64,000 nucleotides of DNA from Arthrobacter sp. GMC3 (GTDB lineage: Bacteria > Actinomycetota > Actinomycetes > Actinomycetales > Micrococcaceae). The stretch spans positions 1 to 64,000 of the forward strand of contig NZ_PJIO01000011.1 of NCBI RefSeq assembly GCF_002929305.1, in the 5' to 3' direction. Both the position numbers and the translations under genes were made by a program. The notes under the pieces are model-generated. The model made no database searches. It saw only the letters and a list, made by a program, of their open reading frames with translations, and had not been told where the DNA came from. Position 1 is the first letter of the stretch. Each line of letters starts with the position of its first letter. This document shows positions 50,868 to 60,428 of the stretch, one piece after another.

Positions 50868-51786
50868 AACGAATCCTTGGGTCGAGCCATGCGTACAAAA
50901 GGTCCACAACGAGGTTGGCCACAACAAAGACAATGACGAGGAGGCTGACAACGGCAACGACCGTGGCGCTCTCACCCTTCAGAATTGCCTGATAGAGGAG
51001 GTTGCCAACGCCGGGGACGTTGAAAATACCTTCGGTGACGATGGCACCACCCATGAGGGCGCCCAAGTCGGCACCGAGGAACGTCACTACGGGGATCAAA
51101 GAGTTACGCAGAATGTGAACCACCACCACGCGGCGGCGACTCAGGCCCTTGGCCGTGGCCGTACGGACATAGTCGGCATTCATGTTTTCGCTGATGGATG
51201 CCCGGGTCAGGCGGATCACGTAGGCCAGGGACACAAGTCCCAAGACCAATGCCGGCAGGATCAGCTCGTTCCACGGTGCGGCACCGCTGACGGTGGGACG
51301 TGCCCAGCCCAGCTGGACACCAACCACCAGCTGGAGCACGAAGCCCAGGACGAAGGTGGGGACGGCGATAACGATCAATGAGGCGACCAGGACGGTGCTG
51401 TCGAACAGCTTGCCCTTGCGCAGGCCAGCAATGACGCCAAAGAAGACGCCGAAGATGGCTTCAAAAGCCAGGGCCATAATGGCAAGCCGTGCTGTGACGG
51501 GGTAGGCGCGGGCAATGACCGCTGACACTTCCTGGCCCGAGAAGGTCTGGCCAAGGTTAAGGGTCACAAGATTTTTCAAGTACAAGCCGTACTGAACCCA
51601 GAAGGGCTGGTCCAGGTTGTACTGGGCCCGAAGGGCGGCCTCCACGGCAGGTGCCATGGGCTTGCCTCCGGAAAGCGCGGCAATGGGATCACCGGGAGTT
51701 GCAAAGACGAGGAAGTAGACAAGCAGCGTTGCCCCGAAGAAGACGGGAATCAGCTGCAGGAAGCGGCGGAGCGTAAACATAACCAT
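50860..51786 (-). CDS. Oligopeptide ABC transporter permease (OppB/DppB type)
   Basis: The 308-residue permease has the OppB N-terminus (FTLRRFLQLIPVFFGATLLV) with the conserved PGDPIAALSGG loop, and the EAA-type loop NADYVRTATAKGLSRRRVVV and HILRNSLIPVVTFLG. It pairs with the OppC-type protein to form the channel. An in-frame ATG two codons later is an alternative start. Confidence 0.9.
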   Translation of the reverse strand: MVMFTLRRFLQLIPVFFGATLLVYFLVFATPGDPIAALSGGKPMAPAVEAALRAQYNLDQPFWVQYGLYLKNLVTLNLGQTFSGQEVSAVIARAYPVTARLAIMALAFEAIFGVFFGVIAGLRKGKLFDSTVLVASLIVIAVPTFVLGFVLQLVVGVQLGWARPTVSGAAPWNELILPALVLGLVSLAYVIRLTRASISENMNADYVRTATAKGLSRRRVVVVHILRNSLIPVVTFLGADLGALMGGAIVTEGIFNVPGVGNLLYQAILKGESATVVAVVSLLVIVFVVANLVVDLLYAWLDPRIRYV

Positions 51787-51927
51787 TACGGCACCACCAC
51801 TCCCCGGGTTCCCAATCGCAAAGCGTTCATGAAATTACCTGTTCTAGTTGACGGTACAGGGCAGCTTTATGCGGATCTCGCCAAAGCTGCTGTACGGAAA
51901 GTAACACAAATGTGTGTAAGACGTGCG

Positions 51928-51966
51928 AAAAAGGGGACCCGGCAGCAAGGCCGGATCCCCCTTTTC
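51928..51966 (-). terminator. Hairpin between the binding protein and permease genes
   Basis: On the minus strand a GGGGGATCCGGC / GCCGGGTCCCC stem (51933-51961) is followed by TTTTT. It lies about 40 bases after the binding-protein stop inside the operon, so it should reduce transcription of the permease and ATPase genes relative to the binding protein. Confidence 0.7.
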
Positions 51967-52003
51967 ATGCCACGTTTCTAAGAACCTTGCCTAAGCAAGA
52001 ACC

Positions 52004-53638
52004 TTACTTGGCGGTAATGTCGTAGTACAGCGGAACACCGTTCCAGCCGAACTCCACGGTGTTGACGTTGTTGCTCCAAACACCCTGAACTGCCTGGTAC
52101 CAGAGCGGGACAACCGGCAGGTCCTTCAGCAGGATCTCCTGTGACTGGTTGAACAGCTTGTTTCCGGCTTCAACGCTGGTTGCTGCCAGGCCCTCACTCA
52201 ACTTGGAGTCGAACGCGGCGCTGGAGTAGTTACCATCGTTTGAACCTGCTCCAGTGCCGTAGAGCGGCCCGAGGAAGTTGTACAGCGACGGGTAGTCAGC
52301 CTGCCAGCCGGCGCGTGAGGCTCCGGTCAGCGCCTTCTTGTTCACCAGGGCGCGCATTTCCTTGAACGAGGAAACCGGGTTCAGCTCAGCCTTGATTCCC
52401 AGGTTAGTGGCAATCTGGTTGGCCATGGCCGTGATGTATTCCTTGTTGCCGGCACCATCGATGTTGGAGGTGATGGTGAAGACCTTGTCGGCCGGCCACG
52501 GGCTGATGGCGTTAGCCTTCGTCCACAGGTCCTTCGCCTTGGCAGCGTTGAACGTCAGAACATCGTTGCCCGGGATGGAGTCGCTGTAGCCGTCCAGCAC
52601 GGGTGAGGTGAAGTCCTTGGCGATCTTCTTGTTGCCGTAGAAGATCTTGTCGATGATCTGCTGGCGGTCGATTGCCATGGAGATGGCCTGGCGGCGCATC
52701 ATTCCGGCTTCGCCCTGGAATTCAGGCAAGTAGCTGGGGATAGTCATAGTGGCGTTACCAGCGTAGGGCTGGTTGACAAAACGGTCCTTGAAGTCCGTCT
52801 TGAAGTTCTGCAGGCCGCTCGGGGGAACCTGGTCCAGAACGTCCAGGGTGTCCGACTGAACGCTTGTGTAAGCGGCATCCGGGCTGGAGAAGATGGTGAA
52901 CGTGACGCCACCGTTCTTGGCCTTGCGCGGTCCGTTGTACTTATCGTTGGGTACCAGTGCGATGGAAACGTCGTGCTTCCAGCCATCGGCTGCCAACTTG
53001 TACGGGCCGTTACCGACAGGGTTCTGGCCGAATGCGGCCGGATCCTTGTAAGCGGACTCAGGCAGCGGGTAGAAAGCGGTGTAGCCAAGACGCAGCTGGA
53101 AGTCAGACTCCGGCTGTGCCAGCTCTACGGTGAAGGTGTTGTCATCGACAACCTTCAGGCCTTCCATGGTGGTCAGGGTGGAACCCTCTGCGCTGACAGC
53201 GTCGTAGCCCTTGATGGACTCGAAGAAGTAGGAGTTCAGCTGCTTGTTCACTGCCGCGGCACCGAAGTTCCAGGCGTCAACAAAATTCTTGGCAGTGACG
53301 GGGGTTCCGTCGCTAAAGGTTTCGCCGGACTTGATCTTGATCGTGTAGTTCTGGGAATCCTTGGTTTCAATGGAATCCGCGAGCTCGTTAACGATCTTGC
53401 CCTTGGCGTCATAGCTGACCAAACCGGTGAAGATAAGGTCCATGACCTTTCCGCCGCCGACTTCGTTGGTGTTAGCAGGCAACAGGCCGTTTTGCGGTTC
53501 CGTGTTGTTTGCGGTGATGACCTTGGTGGTGTCACCCGTTGTGGCGTTGTTGCCGCCGGTGCCACCGCTACATGCGGTGAGGGCCATGGCAACAACAGCT
53601 GCCACACCCAATGCTTTGGAAGTGCGTGAGAAACGCAT
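52004..53638 (-). CDS. Oligopeptide ABC transporter substrate-binding lipoprotein
   Basis: About 544 residues from the ATG at 53638 (GGAGGCGG upstream). The lipobox is LTAC (Cys23). The mature protein belongs to family 5 solute-binding proteins (DppA/OppA): VITANNTEPQNGLLPANTNE, YTIKIKSGETFSDGTPVTAK, and RRQAISMAIDRQQIIDKIFY. It captures peptides outside the membrane for the OppBC/ATPase encoded downstream. Confidence 0.92.
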   Translation of the reverse strand: MRFSRTSKALGVAAVVAMALTACSGGTGGNNATTGDTTKVITANNTEPQNGLLPANTNEVGGGKVMDLIFTGLVSYDAKGKIVNELADSIETKDSQNYTIKIKSGETFSDGTPVTAKNFVDAWNFGAAAVNKQLNSYFFESIKGYDAVSAEGSTLTTMEGLKVVDDNTFTVELAQPESDFQLRLGYTAFYPLPESAYKDPAAFGQNPVGNGPYKLAADGWKHDVSIALVPNDKYNGPRKAKNGGVTFTIFSSPDAAYTSVQSDTLDVLDQVPPSGLQNFKTDFKDRFVNQPYAGNATMTIPSYLPEFQGEAGMMRRQAISMAIDRQQIIDKIFYGNKKIAKDFTSPVLDGYSDSIPGNDVLTFNAAKAKDLWTKANAISPWPADKVFTITSNIDGAGNKEYITAMANQIATNLGIKAELNPVSSFKEMRALVNKKALTGASRAGWQADYPSLYNFLGPLYGTGAGSNDGNYSSAAFDSKLSEGLAATSVEAGNKLFNQSQEILLKDLPVVPLWYQAVQGVWSNNVNTVEFGWNGVPLYYDITAK

Positions 53639-53820
53639 TCCGCCTCCTTGATTCTCTAATGGTTGCGAGCAAGACACCAGTTGTTTATTGGATGCCCGGT
53701 TCGTCGTTGAACCTTAGGCGTGTCTCAACTCATACCCGTCTAGGCTACCGGGAAAAAGTTACCTTCGAGTAATCCAGACCACATTGAGCCCAGATCTTTA
53801 CCGAGATGAAACCTTAAAGA

Positions 53821-53860
53821 ACAGCAGCCCGCCCCAGCGAAAGCTGGGACGGGCTGCTGT
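53821..53860 (-). terminator. Intrinsic terminator of typA
   Basis: ACAGCAGCCCGCCCCAGC (53821-53838) and its partner at 53843-53860 form an 18-base stem with a GAAA loop and one wobble. On the minus strand TTCTTT follows. It lies 18 bases after the typA stop. Confidence 0.8.
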
Positions 53861-53878
53861 TGAGTGCTTTTTAGGCCG

Positions 53879-55795
53879 TTATGCCTTGGCGCGGGCGCGG
53901 AAGGCCTTGGCACGCTCGGAAGCGTCCAGGATGAGCTTACGGATGCGGATCGCCTCCGGGGTAACCTCAACGCACTCGTCTTCGCGAGCGAATTCGAGAG
54001 ACTCTTCCAGAGTCAGGTTGCGCGGAGGGGTCATGTTCTCGAAGGTGTCCGAGGAAGCTGCACGCATGTTGGTGAGCTGCTTTTCCCTGGTGATGTTTAC
54101 ATCCATGTCATCGGCGCGAGAGTTCTCGCCGACGATCATGCCTTCGTAGACCTCTGAGGTGGGCTGCACGAAGAAGCTCATGCGCTCCTGGAGCTTGATC
54201 ATGGCGAACGGGGTGACGACGCCGGAGCGGTCAGCCACGATGGAACCGTTGGTCCGGTACTCGATGGGACCGGCCCACGGCTCGTACCCTTCAGCGATGG
54301 AGGAAGCAATACCGGCACCGCGGGTGTCGGTCATGAAGCGGGTGCGGAAACCGATCAGGCCACGGGCCGGAACGATGAATTCCATGCGGCACCAGCCGGT
54401 GCCGTGGTTGGCCATGTTGACCATGCGGCCCTTGCGGGCTGCCATCAGCTGAGTCACGGAGCCCAAGTATTCCTCGGGCACGTCGATGGTCATGTGTTCC
54501 ATCGGCTCGTGACGCTTGCCATCAACCATCTTGGTGACAACCTGCGGCTTGCCTACGGTCAGCTCGAAGCCTTCGCGACGCATCTGCTCAACGAGGATCG
54601 ACAGAGCCAATTCGCCACGGCCCTGTACTTCCCAAGCGTCGGGACGCTCGGTGGGAAGAACCTTCAAGGACACGTTACCGACGAGTTCCTTGTCAAGACG
54701 GTCCTTGACCTGGCGGGCTGTGACCTTGTGGCCCTTGACACGGCCGGCCAACGGCGAGGTGTTGATACCGATGGTCATGGAGATGGCCGGCGGGTCAACC
54801 GTGATCAGGGGCAGCGGCTGCGGGTCATCGATGTCGGTCAGGGTCTCACCAATGGTGATGTCCTCGATACCGGCAACAGCGACGATCTCGCCGGGGCCTG
54901 CAGACTCTGCCGGGACACGGGTCAGTGCCTGGGTGGCCAGCAGTTCGGTGATCTTGACGGGCTTGATGGTGCCGTCGTGACGGGCCCAGGCAACGGTCTG
55001 GCCCTTGCGCAGGGTGCCGTTGAAGATACGCAGCAGTGCAAGACGGCCCAGGAACGGGGAAGCGTCCAAGTTGGTGACGTGTGCCTGGAGTACGCCGTCC
55101 GGGTTGTACGTCGGGGCCGGGATGTGCTCGATGATGGTCTTGAACAAGGGCTCAAGGTCCTCGTTGTCCGGTGCCGTGCCGTTTTCGGGCTGCACGGTGG
55201 AGGCGCGGCCCAACTTGCCGGATGCGTAAACAACCGGAACGTTCAGAACGGCGTCGAGGTCCAAGTCAGGAACTTCGTCAGCCATGTCCGAAGCCAGGCC
55301 CAGGAGCAGGTCCATGGACTCGGCAACGACCTCGTCGATGCGAGCATCGGGACGGTCAGTCTTGTTGACAAGAAGGATAACGGGGAGCTTCGCGGCAAGT
55401 GCCTTACGGAGCACAAAGCGGGTCTGCGGCAGCGGGCCCTCGGAAGCGTCAACGAGGAGGACGACGCCGTCGACCATGGACAAGCCGCGCTCAACCTCGC
55501 CACCGAAGTCAGCGTGGCCGGGGGTGTCGATGACGTTGATGGTCATGACCTGACCATCAGCGGAGGGACCGTTGTAAGCCACAGTGGTGTTCTTGGCCAA
55601 AATGGTGATGCCCTTTTCGCGCTCCAGGTCACCGGAGTCCATGACACGCTCTGCAACTACACCGTGTTCGGCAAAGGAGTGCGTCTGCTTGAGCATGGCG
55701 TCAACCAGGGTGGTCTTACCGTGGTCAACGTGCGCCACAATGGCGACGTTGCGCAGGTCAGTGCGCGAAGCGGTGTTCAGAGAAGTGTCGTTCAT
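53879..55795 (-). CDS. typA: Ribosome-associated GTPase TypA/BipA
   Basis: The 638-residue translational GTPase has G1 AHVDHGKTTLVD, switch I with EREKGITI, G3 VIDTPGHADFGGEVER, G4 VNKTDRPDAR, EF-Tu-like domain 2, and the BipA C-terminal part (EYLGSVTQLMAARKGRMVNM; GWCRMEFIVPARGLIGFRTR). It binds 70S ribosomes and assists ribosome assembly and stress adaptation. It is transcribed alone. Confidence 0.95.
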   Translation of the reverse strand: MNDTSLNTASRTDLRNVAIVAHVDHGKTTLVDAMLKQTHSFAEHGVVAERVMDSGDLEREKGITILAKNTTVAYNGPSADGQVMTINVIDTPGHADFGGEVERGLSMVDGVVLLVDASEGPLPQTRFVLRKALAAKLPVILLVNKTDRPDARIDEVVAESMDLLLGLASDMADEVPDLDLDAVLNVPVVYASGKLGRASTVQPENGTAPDNEDLEPLFKTIIEHIPAPTYNPDGVLQAHVTNLDASPFLGRLALLRIFNGTLRKGQTVAWARHDGTIKPVKITELLATQALTRVPAESAGPGEIVAVAGIEDITIGETLTDIDDPQPLPLITVDPPAISMTIGINTSPLAGRVKGHKVTARQVKDRLDKELVGNVSLKVLPTERPDAWEVQGRGELALSILVEQMRREGFELTVGKPQVVTKMVDGKRHEPMEHMTIDVPEEYLGSVTQLMAARKGRMVNMANHGTGWCRMEFIVPARGLIGFRTRFMTDTRGAGIASSIAEGYEPWAGPIEYRTNGSIVADRSGVVTPFAMIKLQERMSFFVQPTSEVYEGMIVGENSRADDMDVNITREKQLTNMRAASSDTFENMTPPRNLTLEESLEFAREDECVEVTPEAIRIRKLILDASERAKAFRARAKA

Positions 55796-55898
55796 GCGTG
55801 AAGACTCGTTTCAGTTGGGCCCGGCTGCAGGCCCGAGGAGGGCAACGGCAGAAAGTCACATTGTTGTCAGTACATAAATGGTGGCCGTGATAATCGGC

Positions 55899-55927
55899 AG
55901 ATAACACCATTCTAGACGTAGTGCCAA
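55899..55927 (-). promoter_or_regulatory. Candidate typA promoter
   Basis: On the minus strand TTGGCA (55922-55927) and TTATCT (55899-55904) are separated by 17 bases, about 100 bases before the typA start. The -35 is good and the -10 weak. A TAGAAT hexamer (55910-55915) is another possible -10. Confidence 0.3.
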
Positions 55928-56031
55928 ATACGGCCTAGTCACTTTATCCCATGAGCTGCGTGTTTTTCGCCATGGTTGCCCCGCAACAGGACATGGAAGC
56001 CCATTTCATCCCGGAATTTCGGCATTAACGC

Positions 56032-56080
56032 ACGACGGCGGCTGGTGAGTCACGTGATGAACCTCACCTGCCGCCGTCGT
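56032..56080 (-). terminator. Inverted repeat after the LpqW-like gene
   Basis: ACGACGGCGGC (56032-56042) pairs with GCCGCCGTCGT (56070-56080), and GGTGAG (56044-56049) with CTCACC (56063-56068), separated by a T-T mismatch. It lies 36 bases after the minus-strand gene stop. T-run absent. Confidence 0.6.
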
Positions 56081-56115
56081 TCTTCAACAGCTCACTTTCA
56101 AAAACTAGGCACGCA

Positions 56116-57900
56116 CTACTTCACGTACTTCCAATCCGCCACATTCCACCAGACGCCCACACTGACGGGGGAAAACCTGGCCCCGCTCATGTGGGGGCCG
56201 GTGGCGCTGAGGCTGATGTGCTCGAACAGCGGAAGCCCGTACCCGGCCTGAATGACAAGCTGGTCGATCTGCATTTTAAGGGCATTTTGCTTGGCATCAT
56301 CCGGGGTGATGGCCAGTTGTTCGGACAATTGGTCGACCACGCTGTTGGAAAAGTTGTTCAGGTTGGACGCGGCACCAGTCTTGAAGATTTGTGGCACCTG
56401 GACAGACCCTGAGGCGTTTGCCTTCCAGCCGAACAGGGCCACATCGTAGGAGCCCGCCTTCAGCGCCGCTTGCCACTGGTCAGCGCCAAGACCCGCATCG
56501 GTGACGGCGAATCCAGCCAGTGTGGCCGACGCTGCCACCAAGGTGTACTCCAGCGCGCGGTCCGGATCGTCCTTGTTGTAGAGAATGCGGATGGTCGGTT
56601 TTGCCTCGCCCAGCAACTCCTTGGCCTTGTCAATGTTCACCGTGGCGTAGTCGGTGCTGCCGTTGCTGCGCGCCGATTCCTTGTAAGGGGTTTGGATTTC
56701 CTGGAAAACAAACGAATCAAGAATCTCAGCCTTTGCCTCCATCGGCTTGACCAGGGCGTTGAGTATTTCCTGGCGCGGCAGGGTTTGCAAGAAGGCGGTG
56801 CGGAAGTCCGGATTGTTGAAGACGCCACCAAAGTTGAGGACCGCCTGGTCGAAGCCAAGACTGCTGCCCTGCTGGACTTTGACGTCCTTCAAGGCTGTCA
56901 GCGACTTGACCGTGGCGGGCGTTGCGGGCGGCGAAATCACGTCCGCAGTCTTGTCTTTCAGGGCCGTGATTTGGGATTCCGCGTTACCGTCGTAGCGGAC
57001 GGTCACGGTATCCAGGGTCGGAACGGTACCCCACGTATAGTCGGCATTGCGGGTCAGGACTAGGTCCTTCTCTGCGTTGATGCTCTTGACCAGGTACGGG
57101 CCATTCGACAGCGCAAGTGAGGGGTCCGGCATCGACTTCGTGTCAAAACCGGTGTTCCAAAAATCTGCCACCGTTTTCAACGCCGCATTGGCAGGTAGGG
57201 GCGCGGCCGGGTCACCCTTGGGTGTTTTTTGCAGGAGCGCGGTAAGCGCATCCGCATCCTTCAACCCCGTTCGCACGGCGACGATGTGGGCGGGGATGCT
57301 GACCGTGGACCCCAAAGCTGTTTCCCAGTCTGAGAACGGGGTGGTGTATTTCAGTGTCAGCGAGGATCCGCCGTCGCCAATAACCGGCATTTCGGTTTGG
57401 GACAGGCCGGTGGTGTCGCCGGCAAAGTGGAAGTAGCTATTGCCCTTGGTGACGTTGAAATTCGCATCCAAGGTGGCGTCGTTGAAGTACCCCGAGCCCG
57501 CGGCCCACTGCAGCATCAAGTCCGCGGCGGTGACGGGGGCGCCGTCGGACCATTGGACACCGCTGTTGATGGTGTACTTGATGGTCAGCGGGTTGTCCGA
57601 CAGCATCTGGTACTTGCCAAATTTGGGATTCGTCTCGAGTTTGAGGTTGTTGTCCACATAGTTGAACCCTGAGTGCGTGGCGGCGTCGATCCTGGCGTTG
57701 ATGTCCGTTTGTCCCGTGACGCTGCTGGCATTGAAGGAACTGAAGGGGTTCGTCTCCAGCACGTTCACATTGCCGCCCACGGCAGGCTTCGCCGACGACG
57801 TCGTTTGGTCTGGGCTCGGCGGTGGTGCCGTGCAGGCGCCCAGCGCCACTACTGCTGCTAGGGCTACGGCAAGTGCTTTGGAAATGCGTCCGGCGCGCAT
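56116..57900 (-). CDS. ABC transporter family substrate-binding lipoprotein (LpqW-like)
   Basis: The 594-residue protein starts at the ATG 57900 with GGAGGTGG upstream and has the lipobox LGAC (Cys23). It is a family 5 solute-binding protein (INSGVQWSDGAPVTAADLML; FRTAFLQTLPRQEILNALV). No permease or ATPase genes adjoin it. In mycobacteria the gene next to typA is lpqW, a homologue that regulates cell-envelope lipid (PIM/LAM) synthesis rather than transport. A similar non-transport role is possible here, inferred from synteny. Confidence 0.82.
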   Translation of the reverse strand: MRAGRISKALAVALAAVVALGACTAPPPSPDQTTSSAKPAVGGNVNVLETNPFSSFNASSVTGQTDINARIDAATHSGFNYVDNNLKLETNPKFGKYQMLSDNPLTIKYTINSGVQWSDGAPVTAADLMLQWAAGSGYFNDATLDANFNVTKGNSYFHFAGDTTGLSQTEMPVIGDGGSSLTLKYTTPFSDWETALGSTVSIPAHIVAVRTGLKDADALTALLQKTPKGDPAAPLPANAALKTVADFWNTGFDTKSMPDPSLALSNGPYLVKSINAEKDLVLTRNADYTWGTVPTLDTVTVRYDGNAESQITALKDKTADVISPPATPATVKSLTALKDVKVQQGSSLGFDQAVLNFGGVFNNPDFRTAFLQTLPRQEILNALVKPMEAKAEILDSFVFQEIQTPYKESARSNGSTDYATVNIDKAKELLGEAKPTIRILYNKDDPDRALEYTLVAASATLAGFAVTDAGLGADQWQAALKAGSYDVALFGWKANASGSVQVPQIFKTGAASNLNNFSNSVVDQLSEQLAITPDDAKQNALKMQIDQLVIQAGYGLPLFEHISLSATGPHMSGARFSPVSVGVWWNVADWKYVK

Positions 57901-58041
57901 TCCACCTCCATTTTCATACGCTGAGTTGTGGGGCGCTCCGGGCTCGTCGGCATCGTGCCGGCTGGTGGCTCCCCGCTCAGTTAGACTACCGCAGCATGCC
58001 CGGCGGGGGTGTGTGGCGGAGCAGTTTCCAGACTCATGAAC

Positions 58042-58578
58042 CTAGTACCCGGTGGCACCGTCGATGCATTCGCGCAGAAGATCTGCGTGCCCCAGGTGTC
58101 TGGCGTACTCCTCGATCATGTGAGTGTAGATCCAACGCAAGTTGATTTCCTGACCTCGACGGCGGCCCGGCAGCGGCGCGTCTAGGTCAGGAATTTGGGC
58201 GGCTAGGGCCCGCATACGCACAATTTCTGTCCCGTAGTGCCTGACATCGGCCAGCGCCTGCTGATGCGAGTAGCCGTTGAAATCGGCGTCGGGATCTTCG
58301 GCCCGGTAGTGGGCTGCCTCCTGCGTCCCGGTGGCCACATTGGAAAACCAGTACCTTTCAACATCGCTGAGGTGGCGGACCAGCCCCACAAGTGTCATGG
58401 TGGACGGCGGTACGGACTGACGGCAAAGCTGTTCAGCGCTCAAGCCGCCAACTTTGATGGGGAGTGTTTGGCGGTAGAACTCCAGCCAGCCCTCCAACGA
58501 ATCCCGGTCGCCAGCCATGAACGGCAGCTCAATCCGGTCGTCCGGTACTACGGGAGTGCGTTCTTCGAATGATTCCAT
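58042..58578 (-). CDS. DinB/DUF664-family protein
   Basis: About 178 residues from the ATG at 58578. It is a DinB-like four-helix bundle: DSLEGWLEFYRQTLPIKVGG, TMTLVGLVRHLSDVERYWF, and NLRWIYTHMIEEYARHLGHA. Three histidines in these segments match the metal site of the family, which includes thiol-dependent S-transferases and possible mycothiol- or bacillithiol-dependent enzymes. In this organism a mycothiol-dependent role is conceivable. That is inference. Confidence 0.82.
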   Translation of the reverse strand: MESFEERTPVVPDDRIELPFMAGDRDSLEGWLEFYRQTLPIKVGGLSAEQLCRQSVPPSTMTLVGLVRHLSDVERYWFSNVATGTQEAAHYRAEDPDADFNGYSHQQALADVRHYGTEIVRMRALAAQIPDLDAPLPGRRRGQEINLRWIYTHMIEEYARHLGHADLLRECIDGATGY

Positions 58579-58637
58579 GGGACAACTCTTGCACATTGGG
58601 GGTTCCCAGAGGGGTGGATTTGCGGTTGGATCGGGGC

Positions 58638-59027
58638 ATGAGCATTCGTATTCAATCCATGTCAGTAGACACCACGAACCCGGCCGACTTGGCACGTTTC
58701 TGGCAGGCCGCACTTGGGTGGCGCATCACCGAGGAGGACCCCGACGAGGTGGTGTTGGAGCCGCCCGCAGGCAGCCGCGAGGACGACGTGGTACCGGACA
58801 TCTTGTTCCTAAAGGTGCCCGAGGAAAAAGCCGGCAAGAACCGGCTGCACCTTGACTTGCGTCCGGAAGACCAGGCTGCTGAGGTTGCCCGGCTGGAGGC
58901 CTTGGGAGCACGGCGGGTGAATGTAGGTCAGGGAAGCGACGTCACCTGGGTGGTCCTGGCCGATCCGCACGGCAACGAGTTTTGCGTGCTGCGGGCGCTG
59001 ACCGAGCAGGAGCTGGCCGCCCGGTAA
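58638..59027 (+). CDS. VOC (glyoxalase/bleomycin-resistance) family protein
   Basis: The 129-residue protein has the beta-alpha-beta-beta-beta VOC repeat: MSVDTTNPADLARFWQAALG at the start and WVVLADPHGNEFCVLRAL at the end, with a central KNRLHLDLRPED that supplies a His ligand. The ATG at 58638 is the family-like start. Substrate unknown. The gene is divergent from the DinB-like gene. Confidence 0.85.
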   Translation: MSIRIQSMSVDTTNPADLARFWQAALGWRITEEDPDEVVLEPPAGSREDDVVPDILFLKVPEEKAGKNRLHLDLRPEDQAAEVARLEALGARRVNVGQGSDVTWVVLADPHGNEFCVLRALTEQELAAR

Positions 59028-59080
59028 AGCTGTGGATAACTTTCAGCGAAGAAAGGTGATCGCTGCAAAAATTGATTTGC

Positions 59081-59563
59081 ATGGGAATCAGATACTTCGC
59101 ACTTCCTGTGCCAGCGCAATTAGTAGCCATTGCACGAATCAATCCACGCGCGTTCCTGTCCGATGCGCACTTTTGGGAATCCTGGTCAGACCCGCCTGAC
59201 CGGCCTGAAGCACTGTTCCTGGATAAGTGCTGGTGGGACTTGCAGCAATTATTTGGCGGGATGGACCCGGAATCCACCAGGGACGCGTACGAGCTGGTCC
59301 GTGGCAACGTGACCGAGTATGGCTACGGCTGGATTCCCTTTGATCGGGTTCTATCCGCCGAAGAGGTTTTCAAGGTCTCCATCGATCTTGCCTCGGTGGA
59401 CTTGCCGGAGCTTTATCAGAACTTCACGCCCCATATGTCCCCGGACTGGGCGGCAATAATGGACGGACGGCGCAGCGCCGTGGAGTCCTATTTGGAGGCC
59501 GCCAGGAAATTCACGGTCCAGCTTTCCGAACTGGGCTTGGGTTTGATCTACTCGATCGGCTGA
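59081..59563 (+). CDS. DUF1877 (YfbM-like) protein
   Basis: The 160-residue protein (MGIRYFALPVPAQLVAIARI; LFLDKCWWDLQQLFGGMDPE; YGYGWIPFDRVLSAEEVFKV) fits DUF1877/YfbM, a family without established biochemical function. The ATG at 59081 matches the conserved MG start. It is soluble and has no signal peptide. Confidence 0.75.
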   Translation: MGIRYFALPVPAQLVAIARINPRAFLSDAHFWESWSDPPDRPEALFLDKCWWDLQQLFGGMDPESTRDAYELVRGNVTEYGYGWIPFDRVLSAEEVFKVSIDLASVDLPELYQNFTPHMSPDWAAIMDGRRSAVESYLEAARKFTVQLSELGLGLIYSIG

Positions 59564-59670
59564 GGCCAAGGTGTGACTAAGGGATTCAGCGGCCAAACAA
59601 TTCCCGGGGCTTCACCAAATCTTTCCGGGCAGTACCCTCGGTTCACGTGAAGGCAAGATACCGTGGGCAC

Positions 59671-60255
59671 ATGGCCAAAATTCAAGGACTCGACGAACTC
59701 CTGACCGCCCTGAACGCCGGGGAGACGATCCCCGGCGGCTCGCCGCATCACGCAGCAATGCACGCCGCGAGCCAGGAGTCCCTGCGTATTGCTGCCGAGC
59801 TCAATGGGCGCTACCACTCCCCCGCCGAGGTGCGAGCCCTGATGAGTGAGCTGACCGGCCACCCAGTCCCCGAGTCATTCCAGCTTTTCCCGCCCTTCAG
59901 TGCCGACTTCGGCAAGAACATCCGTTTCGGTGATGATGTGTTCATCAATAGCGGCTGCCGGTTCCAGGACCAGGGCGGGATCGAAATCGGGGCGGGTTGC
60001 CTTATAGGACACAACGCCGTCATCACGACGTTGAACCACGACATGCTGCCGAGCCGGCGGGCCGACATGCACCCGGCCCGGGTAGTGATTGGCCTGGGCG
60101 TTTGGTTCGGGGCCAATGTGACGGTACTACCGGGCGTGAGGATCGGTGACGGAGCCGTGGTGGGCGCAGGCTCGGTTGTCACAAAAGACGTGCCAGCAGG
60201 TGCGGTGGTTGTTGGGGTTCCGGCGAAACAGGTGGGCACAGTTCCGGAGGGTTAG
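59671..60255 (+). CDS. Sugar O-acetyltransferase (hexapeptide-repeat, Maa/NodL type)
   Basis: About 194 residues. The N-terminal Mac domain ([20 protein letters not shown]) is followed by left-handed beta-helix hexapeptides: [40 protein letters not shown] with the catalytic His, and [20 protein letters not shown], then [14 protein letters not shown]. Acetyl-CoA-dependent acetylation of maltose, galactoside or nodulation-factor-like sugars is the family activity. The ATG at 59671 is chosen; a GTG at 59647 also exists. Confidence 0.88.
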   Translation: MAKIQGLDELLTALNAGETIPGGSPHHAAMHAASQESLRIAAELNGRYHSPAEVRALMSELTGHPVPESFQLFPPFSADFGKNIRFGDDVFINSGCRFQDQGGIEIGAGCLIGHNAVITTLNHDMLPSRRADMHPARVVIGLGVWFGANVTVLPGVRIGDGAVVGAGSVVTKDVPAGAVVVGVPAKQVGTVPEG

Positions 60256-60305
60256 TTCCCTGAGCTGGGCCGGGATAATGCGGTTTGCAGTTACAAACAA
60301 AGACG

Positions 60306-60340
60306 GAGACACCCTGGGGCAAGAGCGCCCAGAGTGTCTT
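60306..60340. terminator. Hairpin between convergent acetyltransferase and GH92 genes
   Basis: GAGACAC (60306-60312) and CTGGG (60314-60318) pair with CCCAG (60328-60332) and GTGTCTT (60334-60340), with one internal mismatch. CGCCTTTG follows. It probably ends the acetyltransferase transcript. Confidence 0.5.
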
Positions 60341-60428
60341 CGCCTTTGCGTCGTGCTGTTCGCACGAACGGTGACGTGGGGTGCGGCGTGTGGACGCAGC
60401 AGGAGTCTGCTCCGTCCACCCAGCCTCA

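Larger units (their letters stand above)
55796..56115. other. Intergenic region between the LpqW-like gene and typA
   Basis: These 320 bases hold the end hairpin of the upstream gene (56032-56080) and the typA promoter region. No gene was found. It is more AT-rich near 55870-55960, consistent with a promoter. Confidence 0.6.

Noticed and set aside
54404..55801. 465-codon frame antisense to typA
   Set aside because: Shadow of a highly conserved GTPase gene.
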